Source of the DNA: Sphingopyxis sp. YR583
Lineage (GTDB): Bacteria; Pseudomonadota; Alphaproteobacteria; Sphingomonadales; Sphingomonadaceae
Reading direction: 5' to 3'
NCBI RefSeq assembly: GCF_900108295.1
Contig: NZ_FNWK01000001.1
Location: forward strand, 1,178,001-1,242,000
DNA: 64,000 bases
The position numbers and the translations under genes were made by a program. The notes beneath the pieces were generated by a model, which worked only from the letters and a program-made list of their open reading frames with translations, searched no databases and had not been told where the DNA came from. This document shows, piece by piece, positions 34,990 through 45,709 of this stretch (the stretch's first letter is position 1; each line of letters opens with the position of its first letter).

Positions 34990-35388
34990 ATGAGCATTTT
35001 CGGCAAGATCAAGGACGCCATCTTCGGCAAGAAGGCGGTCGCCGCAGAACCCGCCGCCCCGGCCGCGCCCAGCCCCGTCGGCACCGCGCTCGACGCCGCG
35101 ACGCAGGCGATGGCCGCCGCGGCAGCCGCTCCCGTCGATGTCGACGCCATCCTCACCGCCGAAGCCGCGAACGCCGGGCAGGATCTCAACTGGCGGACCT
35201 CGATCGTCGACCTGATGAAGCTGCTCGGCATCGATTCGAGCCTCGCCAACCGCAAGGAACTGGCGCAGGAGCTCGGCTATACCGGCGAACTCGACGGCAG
35301 CGCCGAAATGAACATCTGGCTGCACAAGGCGGTGATGCGCGAACTCGCGGCGAACGGCGGCAAGGTGCCCGCCGACCTCACCGACTGA
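34990..35388 (+). CDS. DUF3597 domain protein
   Basis: A 132-residue protein with an Ala/Pro-rich stretch (about residues 15-50) between a short basic N-terminus (MSIFGKIKDAIFGKK) and a helical domain (LNWRTSIVDLMKLLGIDSSL, ELAQELGYTGELDGSAEMN). This matches DUF3597, a small bacterial family that resembles peptidoglycan-binding helical folds. There is no signal peptide. It is followed by a terminator and is probably monocistronic. Confidence 0.9.
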   Translation: MSIFGKIKDAIFGKKAVAAEPAAPAAPSPVGTALDAATQAMAAAAAAPVDVDAILTAEAANAGQDLNWRTSIVDLMKLLGIDSSLANRKELAQELGYTGELDGSAEMNIWLHKAVMRELAANGGKVPADLTD

Positions 35389-35411
35389 CAGACGGCCGAT
35401 AATTTTCGACA

Positions 35412-35446
35412 GGGGTCGGGAGGTAAAGCCCTTCCCGGCCCCTTTT
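35412..35446 (+). terminator. Rho-independent terminator of the DUF3597 gene
   Basis: GGGGTCGGGAGG pairs with CCTTCCCGGCCCC (one wobble, one bulge) across a short loop, then TTTTCGTT, 24 bases after the stop. Confidence 0.8.
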
Positions 35447-35512
35447 CGTTGACCCCCGCGCGGGCGTGCCTAGACAGGTTTCAACAGAAACAAGTCGCCA
35501 GGGAGCCGCCCC

Positions 35513-37357
35513 GTGTCCAATCCGCTTTCCATCTCCGTCAGCCGCCGCCAGACCCTCGCCACGCTCGGCGCGGGCACCGCCGGCCTCGCGATCGCCGGCC
35601 CCGCCGCCGCGCTGCAGTCGCCGCCGAAGGGCGCGGCGCAAAACCTGCTCGACTCGATTGCCGATAACCTCATCGCCCTGTCACCCGAAGGCGCGACCTC
35701 GCTCGGCATCGATACCGGCGCGCGCGCCGCCGAACGCGGCAAGCTCGGCGATCGCTCGGCGGCAGGGCAAAAGGCCGTCGCCGATACGCTGAAGGCCGAC
35801 GTCGCGCGCGTTCGCGCCTTTGACAAGACGGGGCTCGACCATGGCACGCGCACCAGCCTCGCGGTCGTCGAAAGCGCCTATGGCGTCGCACTCGACGGTT
35901 TTGCCCTCCCCTATGGCGACGTCGCGGTCGGCGGCTGGCGCAATACGCCTTATGTCGTGATCCAGAATGTCGGCGCCTATCTCGACGTCCCCAAATTCCT
36001 CGACAGCGACCATCCGGTGAAGACCTCGGCCGATGCCGAAGCCTATCTCTCGCGCCTCAATGCCTTTCCCGGCGTCCTCGATGGCGAGACCGAACGGCTG
36101 AAGGCCGCGGGCGCGCAGGGGATGATCGCCCCCGCCTTCCTGATCGACAAGGCGGTCAAGCAGATGGAAGCGACGATCGCGGATGCCAAGGCTGGCGGGT
36201 CGATGGTTGAAAGCCTCGTCCGCCGCACAGGCGAGGCGAAGATCGCAGGCGACTGGAATGCACGTTCGGCGAAGGTGGTGCAGGGCCCCGTCGCCGCTGC
36301 ACTCGAACGCCAGCTTGCCGAGTTGAAGGTGCAGCGGCCGAAGGCGACGATGGACGCCGGCATGTGGGCGCGGCCCGGCGGCGACGAATGGTATGCGTGG
36401 GGCCTCCGCGCATCGACGACGACGCGGATGACGCCCGATGAAGTCCATCAGATGGGCCGCGAGGAACTCGCCGAACTGCACGGCCGGATGGACCCGATCC
36501 TGAAAAAACTAGGGTACACGCAGGGCTCGGTCGGCGACCGGATGAATGCGCTGGCCCAGGATCCCAAATATAAGTTCCCCGACAACGACGCGGGTCGCGC
36601 CGAGATTCAGGCCTATATCCAGACCTGGCTCGGCAAGATCCGCGCCGAGTTGCCGCGCGCCTTCCGCACGTTGGTGAAGGGCAATGTCGAGGTGAAGCGG
36701 CTCCCCTTGGCCGAAGAACCCGGCGCGCCCGCGGCCTATGGCGGCGCAGGGTCGATCGACGGCACGGTGCCGGGCAAATTCTGGATCAACCTGCGCACCA
36801 CCGAACTGCACAGCAAATATTCGCTGCCCGACCTTACGATGCACGAGGCGATCCCCGGCCATGTGTGGCAGGGCGAATATGCGAACCAGATGCCGCTCAT
36901 TCGGACGATGCTGGCATTCAACGCCTATAGCGAAGGCTGGGCGCTCTACGCCGAACAACTCGCCGACGAGCTTGGCCTCTACGACGATTTCGAGGTCGGG
37001 CGCCTCGGCTATCTCCAGTCGCTGGCGTTCCGCGCCTGCCGCCTCGTCGTCGACACCGGCATCCACGCCAAGCGCTGGACGCGCGAGCAGGGCGTCGAGT
37101 TTTTCGTCAAGGAAAATGGCTCGAACCCGCTCGAGGTCGCGAGCGAGGTCGACCGCTATTGCAGCTGGGCCGGACAGGCGTGCGGTTACAAGGTCGGGCA
37201 TAGCGAGATCGTCCGCCAACGCGGGTTGGCGCAAAAGGCGCTCGGCGCGAAATATGACCTCCGCGATTTCGACGATGTCGTGGTCAAGGGGGGCAATGTG
37301 CCGCTCGACGTCCTCGCGCAGAATGTCGACGAATATGTGCGGGGCGCGAAGGGCTGA
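35513..37357 (+). CDS. DUF885 family protein, probable exported zinc peptidase
   Basis: A 614-residue protein that starts with GTG and an RR-type leader (SRRQTLATLGAGTAGLAIA), suggesting Tat export. The DUF885 domain fills the rest. A metallopeptidase-like site is visible: HEAIPGHVWQGEY (H-E-x3-H) near residue 444 and EGWALYAEQLADELG about 35 residues later, supplying a possible third ligand. Some members of this family have peptidase activity, but most are uncharacterised. A GGGAG ribosome binding site lies about 10 bases before the GTG. It is followed by an unknown gene on the same strand. Confidence 0.88.
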   Translation: MSNPLSISVSRRQTLATLGAGTAGLAIAGPAAALQSPPKGAAQNLLDSIADNLIALSPEGATSLGIDTGARAAERGKLGDRSAAGQKAVADTLKADVARVRAFDKTGLDHGTRTSLAVVESAYGVALDGFALPYGDVAVGGWRNTPYVVIQNVGAYLDVPKFLDSDHPVKTSADAEAYLSRLNAFPGVLDGETERLKAAGAQGMIAPAFLIDKAVKQMEATIADAKAGGSMVESLVRRTGEAKIAGDWNARSAKVVQGPVAAALERQLAELKVQRPKATMDAGMWARPGGDEWYAWGLRASTTTRMTPDEVHQMGREELAELHGRMDPILKKLGYTQGSVGDRMNALAQDPKYKFPDNDAGRAEIQAYIQTWLGKIRAELPRAFRTLVKGNVEVKRLPLAEEPGAPAAYGGAGSIDGTVPGKFWINLRTTELHSKYSLPDLTMHEAIPGHVWQGEYANQMPLIRTMLAFNAYSEGWALYAEQLADELGLYDDFEVGRLGYLQSLAFRACRLVVDTGIHAKRWTREQGVEFFVKENGSNPLEVASEVDRYCSWAGQACGYKVGHSEIVRQRGLAQKALGAKYDLRDFDDVVVKGGNVPLDVLAQNVDEYVRGAKG

Positions 37358-37481
37358 TCCAGCGCGGGCGGGCGTTACAAGACTTTAGGAAACAAGGAGC
37401 ATTTTGCCTTGCGCGACCCGACATGGCCTTTAGGGCCGTAAGGGTCGCCTCTCCCGGCGAGGTTGAATGGAAGGACAACCG

Positions 37482-37988
37482 ATGCTCCCTGCGATGTCCC
37501 AGATGGTCGCGCTTCTTTTCGTCACCCAGACCGCCGGGCCTCCCGCCTGTCCGCCAACCGCGAAGCTCGCCGAAACACAGCTCGCCGACATCGCCGCCGC
37601 GCACAAGCTGACCCAGGCAGCTGTCCAGAGCGGAAACTATGCGCCGGTCTCCGTCGCGCTGCTCGGCGGGACCGCGACGCATGTCGTCCGTCAGGACAGC
37701 GGTGGCGCTTTCGGCGGCGTCGGCTATCTGGCGACGGTCGAATATAGCTTCTCGGGCACGCTGGCCGCCTTTCGCGATCGCTTTCTCGCTGCCTACCCGA
37801 CGGCCGGCAGCTTTCGGACGACCTGCACCGACGGCATATGCACGCGAAAGATCGCAGACCCCGCCGACCTGCATGTCGACCGGATCGAGGGCATCGTGCC
37901 CCGGGGCAGTTTGAGCATCGCGTCGCTGCGAACTGACCACCGCGACGCCAGCAAGGTCATTCTGTCCTGTATGTATCGCGGGCGGTAA
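37482..37988 (+). CDS. Hypothetical secreted protein
   Basis: A 168-residue protein with a hydrophobic N-terminus (MSQMVALLFVTQTAGPPAC) that may be a weak signal peptide. The mature part has four Cys (TTCTDGICTRK and another at the C-terminal SCMYRG) compatible with disulfides. I chose the ATG at 37482 because GGAAGG lies 7 bases upstream; ATGs at 37467 and 37494 are in the same frame. Its 3-prime end overlaps the end of the convergent gene by 32 bases. No family recognised. Confidence 0.65.
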   Translation: MLPAMSQMVALLFVTQTAGPPACPPTAKLAETQLADIAAAHKLTQAAVQSGNYAPVSVALLGGTATHVVRQDSGGAFGGVGYLATVEYSFSGTLAAFRDRFLAAYPTAGSFRTTCTDGICTRKIADPADLHVDRIEGIVPRGSLSIASLRTDHRDASKVILSCMYRGR

Positions 37989-38436
37989 AGACCGGCAGCG
38001 GCATCAAATCGGGTTCGACGAACCCGCGCCGCGCCGGAACCGAAAAGAGCAGTTCGCGGCTGTAGAAGCGCAGCGGCCAGTCGCGGCGGCCGACGTCGGA
38101 CAGCAGCATCGCGTTGACGCGCGCGGCCAGCGCCGTCTCGGCCGTTTCCGACAAGAACAGGCGCACCCCCGCGACATAGGCGCGCGTGATGCTGTCGTGA
38201 TAGCCGCCATGGTCGTCGTTCACCCCGCCGACGCTCTCGTTATAGCGGCTGATGATGCTCGCGATCTCCGCATCGACGTCGATGTCGGCGCGTTCGCTGA
38301 CGAGCCACAGGCACGCCCCCAGATGCGCCTCGTGCGTCCACGCTTCGCGCGTCAGGGTGCGCGCGAGCAGGCCTTCGCCGATCGCGCGGATTTCGTCGTC
38401 GCGCTCGAACAGGCGCGGTGAATATTCGGTCGTCAT
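37957..38436 (-). CDS. Conserved hypothetical protein with THEAHL motif
   Basis: A 159-residue soluble protein with a THEAHLGACLWL helix (HExxH-like but with Ala-His spacing H-E-A-H) and a second His pair in HGGYHDSITRAY. These four His/Glu residues could bind a metal, but no known fold is recognised. It lies 49 bases downstream of pckA on the same strand. A perfect hairpin covers its ribosome binding site (see separate entry). It overlaps the convergent neighbour by 32 bases. Confidence 0.75.
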   Translation of the reverse strand: MTTEYSPRLFERDDEIRAIGEGLLARTLTREAWTHEAHLGACLWLVSERADIDVDAEIASIISRYNESVGGVNDDHGGYHDSITRAYVAGVRLFLSETAETALAARVNAMLLSDVGRRDWPLRFYSRELLFSVPARRGFVEPDLMPLPVFTARDTYRTE

Positions 38437-38446
38437 TGGTCCGGTC

Positions 38447-38472
38447 CTTCCGGGTGAATGAGCACCCGGAAG
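38447..38472 (-). promoter_or_regulatory. Hairpin sequestering the ribosome binding site of the gene at 37957
   Basis: On the minus strand CTTCCGGGT, loop of 8 bases, ACCCGGAAG form a perfect 9-bp stem. The right arm contains GGAAG, the likely Shine-Dalgarno sequence GGAAGGA, 9 bases before the ATG. The start of translation could therefore be switched by RNA folding or by a ribosome reaching the pckA end. Confidence 0.55.
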
Positions 38473-38485
38473 AGGTCCGGGTCAA

Positions 38486-40087
<1,602 letters not shown>

Positions 40088-40118
40088 TGCCTTCGCCTCT
40101 CCTTGTCCGGCGACGTCG

Positions 40119-40134
40119 TTGCATACCTATGCAA
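40119..40134. promoter_or_regulatory. Palindromic operator candidate upstream of pckA
   Basis: TTGCATA-CC-TATGCAA, perfect in its 7-base arms, lies 32 bases before the pckA start. A second inverted pair ACCTATG/CATAGGT (40125-40154) overlaps it. Size and symmetry suit a dimeric repressor close to the transcription start; the regulator is not identified. Confidence 0.55.
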
Positions 40135-40363
40135 TGCTTAGTGCACTCATAGGTTGGCCCGCATTTGCATGGGTGCCGACGTGACCGCCGATTCCGAAAT
40201 CCCGGCCGCGTTAGCCCGCTTGGCGGGGGAGGTCAAAAGATTAAAGCGGAGCTGCGCGGCGCTTGCGATGAACATGATGAAGCGAAGCTGCAACTGCGCC
40301 GCGATGTTGTCGCTGACCCGCGGATAGGCTAATCGCTGCTTGGGCCCGCCAAACGGAAAGAGC

Positions 40364-41074
40364 ATGACGGCAACCATCGCGCTGGTCGACGACGACCGCA
40401 ACATCCTGCAATCGCTGTCCATCGCGCTTCAGGCCGAAGGCTTCGCAACGCGCGTCTATTCGGACGGCGAGGCGGCGCTGAAGCCGCTGATCGACAATCC
40501 GCCCGACCTCGCCGTTTTCGACGTCAAGATGCCGCGGATGGACGGGCTCGAGCTGCTCCGCCGGCTACGCGAGAAGAGCCAGTTGCCGGTGATCTTCCTG
40601 ACCAGCAAGGATGACGAGATCGACGAGGCCCTGGGCCTCGCGATGGGCGCCGACGATTATATCGCGAAACCCTTTTCGCAGCGGCTGGTGATCGCCCGTA
40701 TCCGCGCGATCCTGCGCCGCGTCGAGCTCAACCGGTCGGCCCCCAGCGAGAATGACGAACCCGTCGCCGAGCCGATCACCCGCGGACGGCTGCAGATGGA
40801 TCCGGCGCGCCACAAGGTCGCGTGGGACGGCAAGGACGTGACGCTGACCGTCACCGAATTCCTGATCCTCGAAACCCTCGCCGCGCGCCCCGGCATCGTG
40901 CGCAGCCGCAACCAGTTGATGGACGCCGCCTATCAGGACGATGTCTATATCGACGACCGCACGATCGACAGCCACATCAAGCGCCTGCGCCGCAAGTTCC
41001 GCGAGGTCGATCCCGAATTCGACGCGATCGCAACCCTTTATGGCGCGGGGTATCGCTTTGCCGATGAAAGCTGA
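40364..41074 (+). CDS. chvI: Response regulator ChvI
   Basis: OmpR-family response regulator of the ChvG-ChvI envelope/acid-stress system. The 236-residue protein has a receiver domain with Asp53 in [10 protein letters not shown], the acidic pair in LVDDD and Lys in [10 protein letters not shown]. It is followed by a winged-helix domain ending in [13 protein letters not shown]. The ATG at 40364 has an AAAGAG ribosome binding site; an in-frame TTG at 40340 is less likely. It overlaps chvG by 11 bases and is divergent from pckA. Confidence 0.93.
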   Translation: MTATIALVDDDRNILQSLSIALQAEGFATRVYSDGEAALKPLIDNPPDLAVFDVKMPRMDGLELLRRLREKSQLPVIFLTSKDDEIDEALGLAMGADDYIAKPFSQRLVIARIRAILRRVELNRSAPSENDEPVAEPITRGRLQMDPARHKVAWDGKDVTLTVTEFLILETLAARPGIVRSRNQLMDAAYQDDVYIDDRTIDSHIKRLRRKFREVDPEFDAIATLYGAGYRFADES

Positions 41075-42671
41075 CGCCCTCAAACCCGACGCGAGCATCG
41101 CCGAGCAGGAGGAATCGCCGCTCGTCTGGTCGGCGCGCTGGTCGCTGACGACGCGCATCCTTGCGGTCAATATTCTTGCCATCGCGCTGTTCGCGGGCGG
41201 TTTCTATTATCTCGATTCCTATCGCAGCCGGCTGGTCGACACGCGGATCGAGGTGATGAAGGACCAGCTCGCGATGCTCGACAGCGCGCTCGAAGCGGCG
41301 CGGCCCGAAGAGCGCACCCGGCTGATCGACGAATTCACCGCCGCGACCGAGTCGCGCCTGCGTTTCTACGCGCCCGACGGACGGCGGATTTCGGACAGTT
41401 TCGAGACGGGGCCCGCGACCTACACCTTGCGCGATCCGGACCTTCAACCCTGGAAACGCGACGCCGCGCGCGCGATGGACCGCGGCATCGACTGGATCGT
41501 CGGCGCGCCAGCCTATCCCGAATTCGAGGAACCGCGCGTCGACAATGCGAAGGCCTGGCCGGAGGTGATCGAAGCGCAGCGCAGCGACGCCGCAGCCAGC
41601 CGCTTCCGCTACGCCCCCGAACGCACCCCGCTGCTCAGCGCCGCGCGCGTCGTCGACCTCGATACGCCGCAGACGGCGCTGATGACGCTCAACGCGCGCG
41701 ACATCACGCGCACCGTGCGCGCCGAACGCTTTCGCATCGCGATCGTTGTCGCGATGGTGCTGATGGCGTCGGTCCTGCTCTCGCTGTTCCTTGCCCGCAC
41801 TATCGTCCGCCCGCTCCGCCGCCTTGCCCGCGCCGCGGTGCGCGTCCGCCTCGGCCGCGCGCGCGAAGTCGTGGTTCCGCGCCTGCCCAGCCGCCGCGAC
41901 GAGATCGGGACGCTCGCGCGCGCGCTCAGCGACATGACGCAAGCCCTTCGTGAGCGCATCGACGCCGGCGAACATTTCGCCGCCGACGTGACGCACGAAC
42001 TCAAAAATCCGATCGCGTCGGTCCGCTCGGCGATCGAGGGGCTGGGACGCGTCAAGACCGACGAACAGCGGGCGCAACTGCTTGCGATAGCCGACGAGGA
42101 TGTTCGCCGGCTCGACCGGCTGGTGAACGACATCAGCGAGGCGAGCCGGGTCGACGCGCAATTGTCGCGCACCCTGTTCGAGCCAATCGACGTCGGCCTC
42201 ATGATCGAATCGATGCTCGCGGCACGCGCGGCGCGCGTCGACCCCAATGTTCCGAACCCGCGTGTCGCCTTCGCACGCCCGCGCAAGGGCACCACGGTGG
42301 TGATGGGCGACGGGCACCGGCTCGAACGCGCGATCGACAATGTCATCGACAATGCGATCAGCTTCTCGCCCGACACCGGCCTTGTGTGCATTTCGGCAAC
42401 CCGCCTCGGCGACGAGGTCCATATCAAGGTCGACGACGACGGCCCCGGCATCGACCCGGCGCAGCGCGACGCCATTTTCCGCCGCTTTCACAGCGAACGC
42501 CCCCCCGGCGAAGCGTTCGGCCGGCACAGCGGGCTCGGTCTCGCGATCGCGCGCACCATCGTCGAGGGGCATAGCGGGACGATCAACGCCAAGGATCGCG
42601 ACGACGGGCGGTCGGGGGCCAGCCTGCTCATCACCCTCCCCGCCCGCGATGGCGGGACCGAGGCGGGCTGA
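41064..42671 (+). CDS. chvG: Sensor histidine kinase ChvG
   Basis: Membrane sensor partner of ChvI. Layout of the 535 residues: a cytosolic N-terminus, helix one ([19 protein letters not shown]), a periplasmic domain of about 190 residues, helix two ([20 protein letters not shown]), HAMP, HisKA with phospho-acceptor His311 in [13 protein letters not shown], and an ATPase domain (N box [12 protein letters not shown] boxes DDDGPGI and [11 protein letters not shown]). In rhizobia ExoR represses ChvG; no exoR is in this window. The ATG at 41064 overlaps chvI by 11 bases. Confidence 0.92.
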   Translation: MKADALKPDASIAEQEESPLVWSARWSLTTRILAVNILAIALFAGGFYYLDSYRSRLVDTRIEVMKDQLAMLDSALEAARPEERTRLIDEFTAATESRLRFYAPDGRRISDSFETGPATYTLRDPDLQPWKRDAARAMDRGIDWIVGAPAYPEFEEPRVDNAKAWPEVIEAQRSDAAASRFRYAPERTPLLSAARVVDLDTPQTALMTLNARDITRTVRAERFRIAIVVAMVLMASVLLSLFLARTIVRPLRRLARAAVRVRLGRAREVVVPRLPSRRDEIGTLARALSDMTQALRERIDAGEHFAADVTHELKNPIASVRSAIEGLGRVKTDEQRAQLLAIADEDVRRLDRLVNDISEASRVDAQLSRTLFEPIDVGLMIESMLAARAARVDPNVPNPRVAFARPRKGTTVVMGDGHRLERAIDNVIDNAISFSPDTGLVCISATRLGDEVHIKVDDDGPGIDPAQRDAIFRRFHSERPPGEAFGRHSGLGLAIARTIVEGHSGTINAKDRDDGRSGASLLITLPARDGGTEAG

Positions 42672-42725
42672 GGCCTTCATCCTATCATCTTGCGGCACCG
42701 CACCGTCGTCGGTAAGCCGTGTCAC

Positions 42726-43172
42726 ATGCTTCCGAGCCGGACCAACACGGACATCGTCAATATCCATGCCAGTTGCGTCGCGGCGGGCAATGGCGGCGTG
42801 CTGATCCTCGGCAATTCGGGACAGGGCAAGTCGGACCTTGCGCTGCGGCTGATCGACCGCGGCGCGCGGCTGGTCGCCGACGACCGCTGCGACATCTGGT
42901 TCGAACGCGGCCGGCTGTGGTGCCGCCCCCCCGAAAATCTGGCGGGCAAGCTGGAGGTGCGCGGGATCGGGATCGTCGAACGCCCGTGGACGGCCCCCGT
43001 CCCGCTCGCGCTCGCGGTGCGCCTGACCGACCGTTACGACCGCATGCCCGCGGTCAATCAGGTCGAAACCGTCGCGGGCCACGCGCTTCCGGCGTTGCTG
43101 CTGTCGGCGTTCGAGGCATCGGCCCCGATCAAGATCCTGATCGCGCTCGAACGGCTGGCACCCGCGGCATGA
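42726..43172 (+). CDS. hprK: HPr kinase/phosphorylase, short alphaproteobacterial form
   Basis: A 148-residue C-terminal-only HPrK, lacking the N-terminal domain of the firmicute enzyme, as usual in alphaproteobacteria. The P-loop [14 protein letters not shown] is near residue 28, and VRGIGIVE matches the HPrK signature region. It phosphorylates HPr on a serine and thereby tunes the nitrogen-type PTS. The ATG at 42726 is preferred; a TTG at 42690 in frame would add 12 residues. It follows chvG by 54 bases and precedes rapZ by 7, within one transcription unit with the PTS genes. Confidence 0.9.
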   Translation: MLPSRTNTDIVNIHASCVAAGNGGVLILGNSGQGKSDLALRLIDRGARLVADDRCDIWFERGRLWCRPPENLAGKLEVRGIGIVERPWTAPVPLALAVRLTDRYDRMPAVNQVETVAGHALPALLLSAFEASAPIKILIALERLAPAA

Positions 43173-43179
43173 GGCATAA

Positions 43180-44121
43180 ATGACCGACATAGCCGCCGAA
43201 TCGCGCCTGTTGCTGATCACCGGCCTGTCGGGCGCGGGCAAGTCGACCGTGCTCAAGGTGCTCGAGGATCTCGGCTGGGAGGTCGTCGATAATCTGCCGC
43301 TCGCGCTGCTCGAAACGCTGATCGACGCACCGATGCAGCGCAGCGAGGCGGGACGGCCGCTCGCGATCGGGATCGACAGCCGCAGCCGCGGTTTCCGTCC
43401 GGCACTTCTCGTGCGCCGGATCAAGGATTTGCGCGACGCGGGCGGGCGCGACATCCAGACCCTGTTCCTCGACTGCGCCGGCGCCGAGCTCGAGCGCCGC
43501 TTTTCGGAAACGCGCCGCCGTCACCCGATGGCCGAGGACCGCCCCGCCGCCGACGGTATTGCGCGCGAGCGCGAGATGATGGAGCCGCTCCGCCGCTGGG
43601 CCGAGCATGTCGTCGATACGACCAATTACAGCAGCAACGATCTGCAGCAGGAAATCCGCCAGCGTTTTGGCGACACGGGCGACGACGAGCCGGTGCTCAA
43701 TGTCCTGAGCTTTGGCTTCGCGCGCGGCCTGCCGCGCAACGCCGACCTCGTCTTCGACATGCGCTATCTGCGCAATCCGCACTGGGATCCGAAGCTGAAG
43801 CCCGGAACCGGGCTGGACGCCGATGTCGCAGCCTATGTCATCGCCGACCCGGCCTATGAGGACAGCGTCGCGCAGATCGAGAAACTGATCCTGACCCTGC
43901 TGCCGCGTTACCGCGCCGAGGGCAAAAGCTATGTCACCATCGCTTTCGGTTGCACGGGTGGGCGCCACCGCTCGGTCCATGTGGCGAGCCGTGTTGCCCA
44001 AACGCTACGCGAGTCCGGATATGAGCCGACGCTGACCCACCGCAATCTTGACTCTGCCCCGCAAGATGGGCTTGAGGGCAGGCCCCCGCCCGCGGCTTCC
44101 GCGCCCGGCGGCAACATATAA
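43180..44121 (+). CDS. rapZ: RNase adapter protein RapZ (YvcJ-like P-loop ATPase)
   Basis: A 313-residue nucleotide-binding protein. The P-loop GLSGAGKSTVLK is at the N-terminus, and the C-terminal GCTGGRHRSVHVASRVA is the family signature. In Escherichia coli RapZ guides RNase E to the small RNA GlmZ and senses glucosamine-6-phosphate. In alphaproteobacteria the target is not established. Its position between hprK and the EIIA gene is conserved and suggests a link with the PTS phosphorylation state. Confidence 0.93.
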   Translation: MTDIAAESRLLLITGLSGAGKSTVLKVLEDLGWEVVDNLPLALLETLIDAPMQRSEAGRPLAIGIDSRSRGFRPALLVRRIKDLRDAGGRDIQTLFLDCAGAELERRFSETRRRHPMAEDRPAADGIAREREMMEPLRRWAEHVVDTTNYSSNDLQQEIRQRFGDTGDDEPVLNVLSFGFARGLPRNADLVFDMRYLRNPHWDPKLKPGTGLDADVAAYVIADPAYEDSVAQIEKLILTLLPRYRAEGKSYVTIAFGCTGGRHRSVHVASRVAQTLRESGYEPTLTHRNLDSAPQDGLEGRPPPAASAPGGNI

Positions 44122-44135
44122 GGGTCGACGACTTC

Positions 44136-44564
44136 ATGGCGAACGATAAGGCTTTGCCGCTTCTGGGAATGGTGCTCGTCACGCACGGCCGCCTTGCCGA
44201 GGAAATGGTGCGTGCGATGGAGCATGTCGTCGGTCCCCAAAGGGCCATTGCGACCGTCTGCATCGGCCCGAACGACAATATGGAAATGCGCCGCAAGGAA
44301 ATCGCCGATGCGATTCGCAAGGTCGACGAAGGCCGCGGCGTCGTGATGCTGACCGACCTGTTCGGCGGAACCCCGTCGAACCTGGCGATCAGCCTGCTCG
44401 AATCGGGGCGCACCGAAGTGATCGCCGGGGTCAACCTGCCGATGCTGATCCGCCTCGAAAGCGCGCGCAAGACGATGGAACTTCGCGCCGCGGTGATCGC
44501 GGCGAAGGAAGCCGGCCAGAAATATATTTCGGTCGCGTCGGAGATGTTGGGAGTAGGCCCTTGA
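44136..44564 (+). CDS. PTS mannose-family EIIA component
   Basis: A 142-residue EIIA-Man-like protein with the phosphorylatable His17 in VLVTHGRLAEEM and LTDLFGGTPSNLAIS as family signature. No EIIB or EIIC permease gene is nearby, so it probably serves regulation rather than sugar transport. In other alphaproteobacteria this protein (often called ManX or EIIA-Man) accompanies HPr and HPrK. Its stop overlaps the start of the HPr gene. Confidence 0.92.
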   Translation: MANDKALPLLGMVLVTHGRLAEEMVRAMEHVVGPQRAIATVCIGPNDNMEMRRKEIADAIRKVDEGRGVVMLTDLFGGTPSNLAISLLESGRTEVIAGVNLPMLIRLESARKTMELRAAVIAAKEAGQKYISVASEMLGVGP

Positions 44565-44839
44565 ACGAAAATAGCGAGACGGTCGAAATCACCAACCAGC
44601 GTGGGCTCCACGCACGAGCGAGCGCCAAGTTCGTGACCTTCGTCAGCCGGCTGCCCGAAAGCGTGTCGGTCGAGGTCGAAAAGGGCGGATCGCGCGTCAA
44701 CGGCACCTCGATCATGGGATTGATGATGCTCGGCGCCGCAAAGGGCGATTCGATCACGATCCATACGAAGGGCGACGGCGCCGATGCGGCGCTGCTGAAG
44801 CTCGTCGGGCTGGTCAAGGACAGCTTCGGCGAGGATTGA
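44561..44839 (+). CDS. ptsH: HPr-like phosphocarrier protein, TTG start
   Basis: A 92-residue HPr with His17 in NQRGLHARASAKF (phosphorylated by EI) and Ser50 in NGTSIMGLMML (the expected HPrK target). The initiation codon is TTG, overlapping the TGA of the EIIA gene (TTGA), with GGAG upstream. There is no ATG before the conserved start, so a TTG start with coupled translation is the best reading. Together with EIIA and HPrK it forms the regulatory PTS; the EI gene is not in the window. Confidence 0.92.
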   Translation: MNENSETVEITNQRGLHARASAKFVTFVSRLPESVSVEVEKGGSRVNGTSIMGLMMLGAAKGDSITIHTKGDGADAALLKLVGLVKDSFGED

Positions 44840-44843
44840 CGCC

Positions 44844-45656
44844 ATGGCTCGCCGCAGCCGTATCGAAAGCTTCTCCAACCCGCTGGTCAAGCGGATGCGC
44901 CTGCTGCGCGAAAAGCGGCATCGGCGCGCCGAGGGGCTGTTTCTCGCCGAAGGGCTGCGCATCGCGACCGAGGCGCGCGAGGCAGGCGTGCTGCCTTTAT
45001 GGCTGTTCCTCGCCGAAGAGGGCGCCGCGCATCCGCTAGCCCAGGCGCTGGTCGAGGCGGTGCTCGCGAGCGGCGGCGAGGTCATCGACACGACGCCCGC
45101 AATCCTCTCGAAACTGTCGGGCAAGGACAATGCCCAGACAATCGTCGGCATCTATGCCGAGCCGAAGACGCAGCTTGCCGATCTCGACCGCGACGCCGCG
45201 CCGATCTGGCTCGTCGCCGAGCGCCTACGCGATCCCGGCAATCTCGGCACGATGCTGCGCACCGGCGACGCCGTCGGCGCCGGCGGGCTGATCCTGCTCG
45301 ACGAAAGCACCGATCCCTATGCGGTCGAGGCGGTGCGCGCGAGCATGGGCGCGATCTTCACACAGAAACTGGTGATCGCACGCTGGGAAGAGTTTCTCCC
45401 ATGGCTACGCCAAGGCTCCGGCCAACTCGTCGCGACATGGCTCGGCGCGGATACGCAGGATTATCAGGCGGTACGCTATGCCGCGCCGACCTTCATCCTC
45501 ACCGGCAATGAATCGCAGGGCATGCCCCCCGAATATGCCGCCGCCGCCGATGTCCGCGTAAAGATGCCGATGATGGGCAAGGCCGACAGCCTGAACGCCG
45601 CGGTGGCGACTGCGGTAATGGCCTATGAGGTGCTGAACCAGCGGCGGAACCAATAG
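44844..45656 (+). CDS. TrmH/SpoU family RNA 2-prime-O-methyltransferase
   Basis: A 270-residue SPOUT methyltransferase with an N-terminal substrate-binding domain (residues 1-100, SNPLVKRMRLLREKRHRRAEG) and a knotted SpoU domain. Motif 1 is RDPGNLGTMLRTGDA, motif 2 is FILTGNESQGMPPEY, and motif 3 is MGKADSLNAAVATAVM. These enzymes modify rRNA or tRNA ribose; the exact site is not predictable. It follows the HPr gene by 4 bases, so it may be part of the same transcript. Confidence 0.92.
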   Translation: MARRSRIESFSNPLVKRMRLLREKRHRRAEGLFLAEGLRIATEAREAGVLPLWLFLAEEGAAHPLAQALVEAVLASGGEVIDTTPAILSKLSGKDNAQTIVGIYAEPKTQLADLDRDAAPIWLVAERLRDPGNLGTMLRTGDAVGAGGLILLDESTDPYAVEAVRASMGAIFTQKLVIARWEEFLPWLRQGSGQLVATWLGADTQDYQAVRYAAPTFILTGNESQGMPPEYAAAADVRVKMPMMGKADSLNAAVATAVMAYEVLNQRRNQ

Positions 45657-45709
45657 CCGGGCCGCGCGGTTCATCGATCGATCAGCAAGATGCGTTCAGG
45701 AGATGCCGC

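Noticed and set aside
40147..40422. 91-codon minus-strand frame in the pckA-chvI gap
   Set aside because: Runs into the chvI coding start, has no ribosome binding site and looks like leader DNA with operator sequences.
40977..43454. Long antisense frame under chvG, hprK and rapZ
   Set aside because: Arg/Asp-rich shadow sequence without signature; sense-strand genes are unambiguous.
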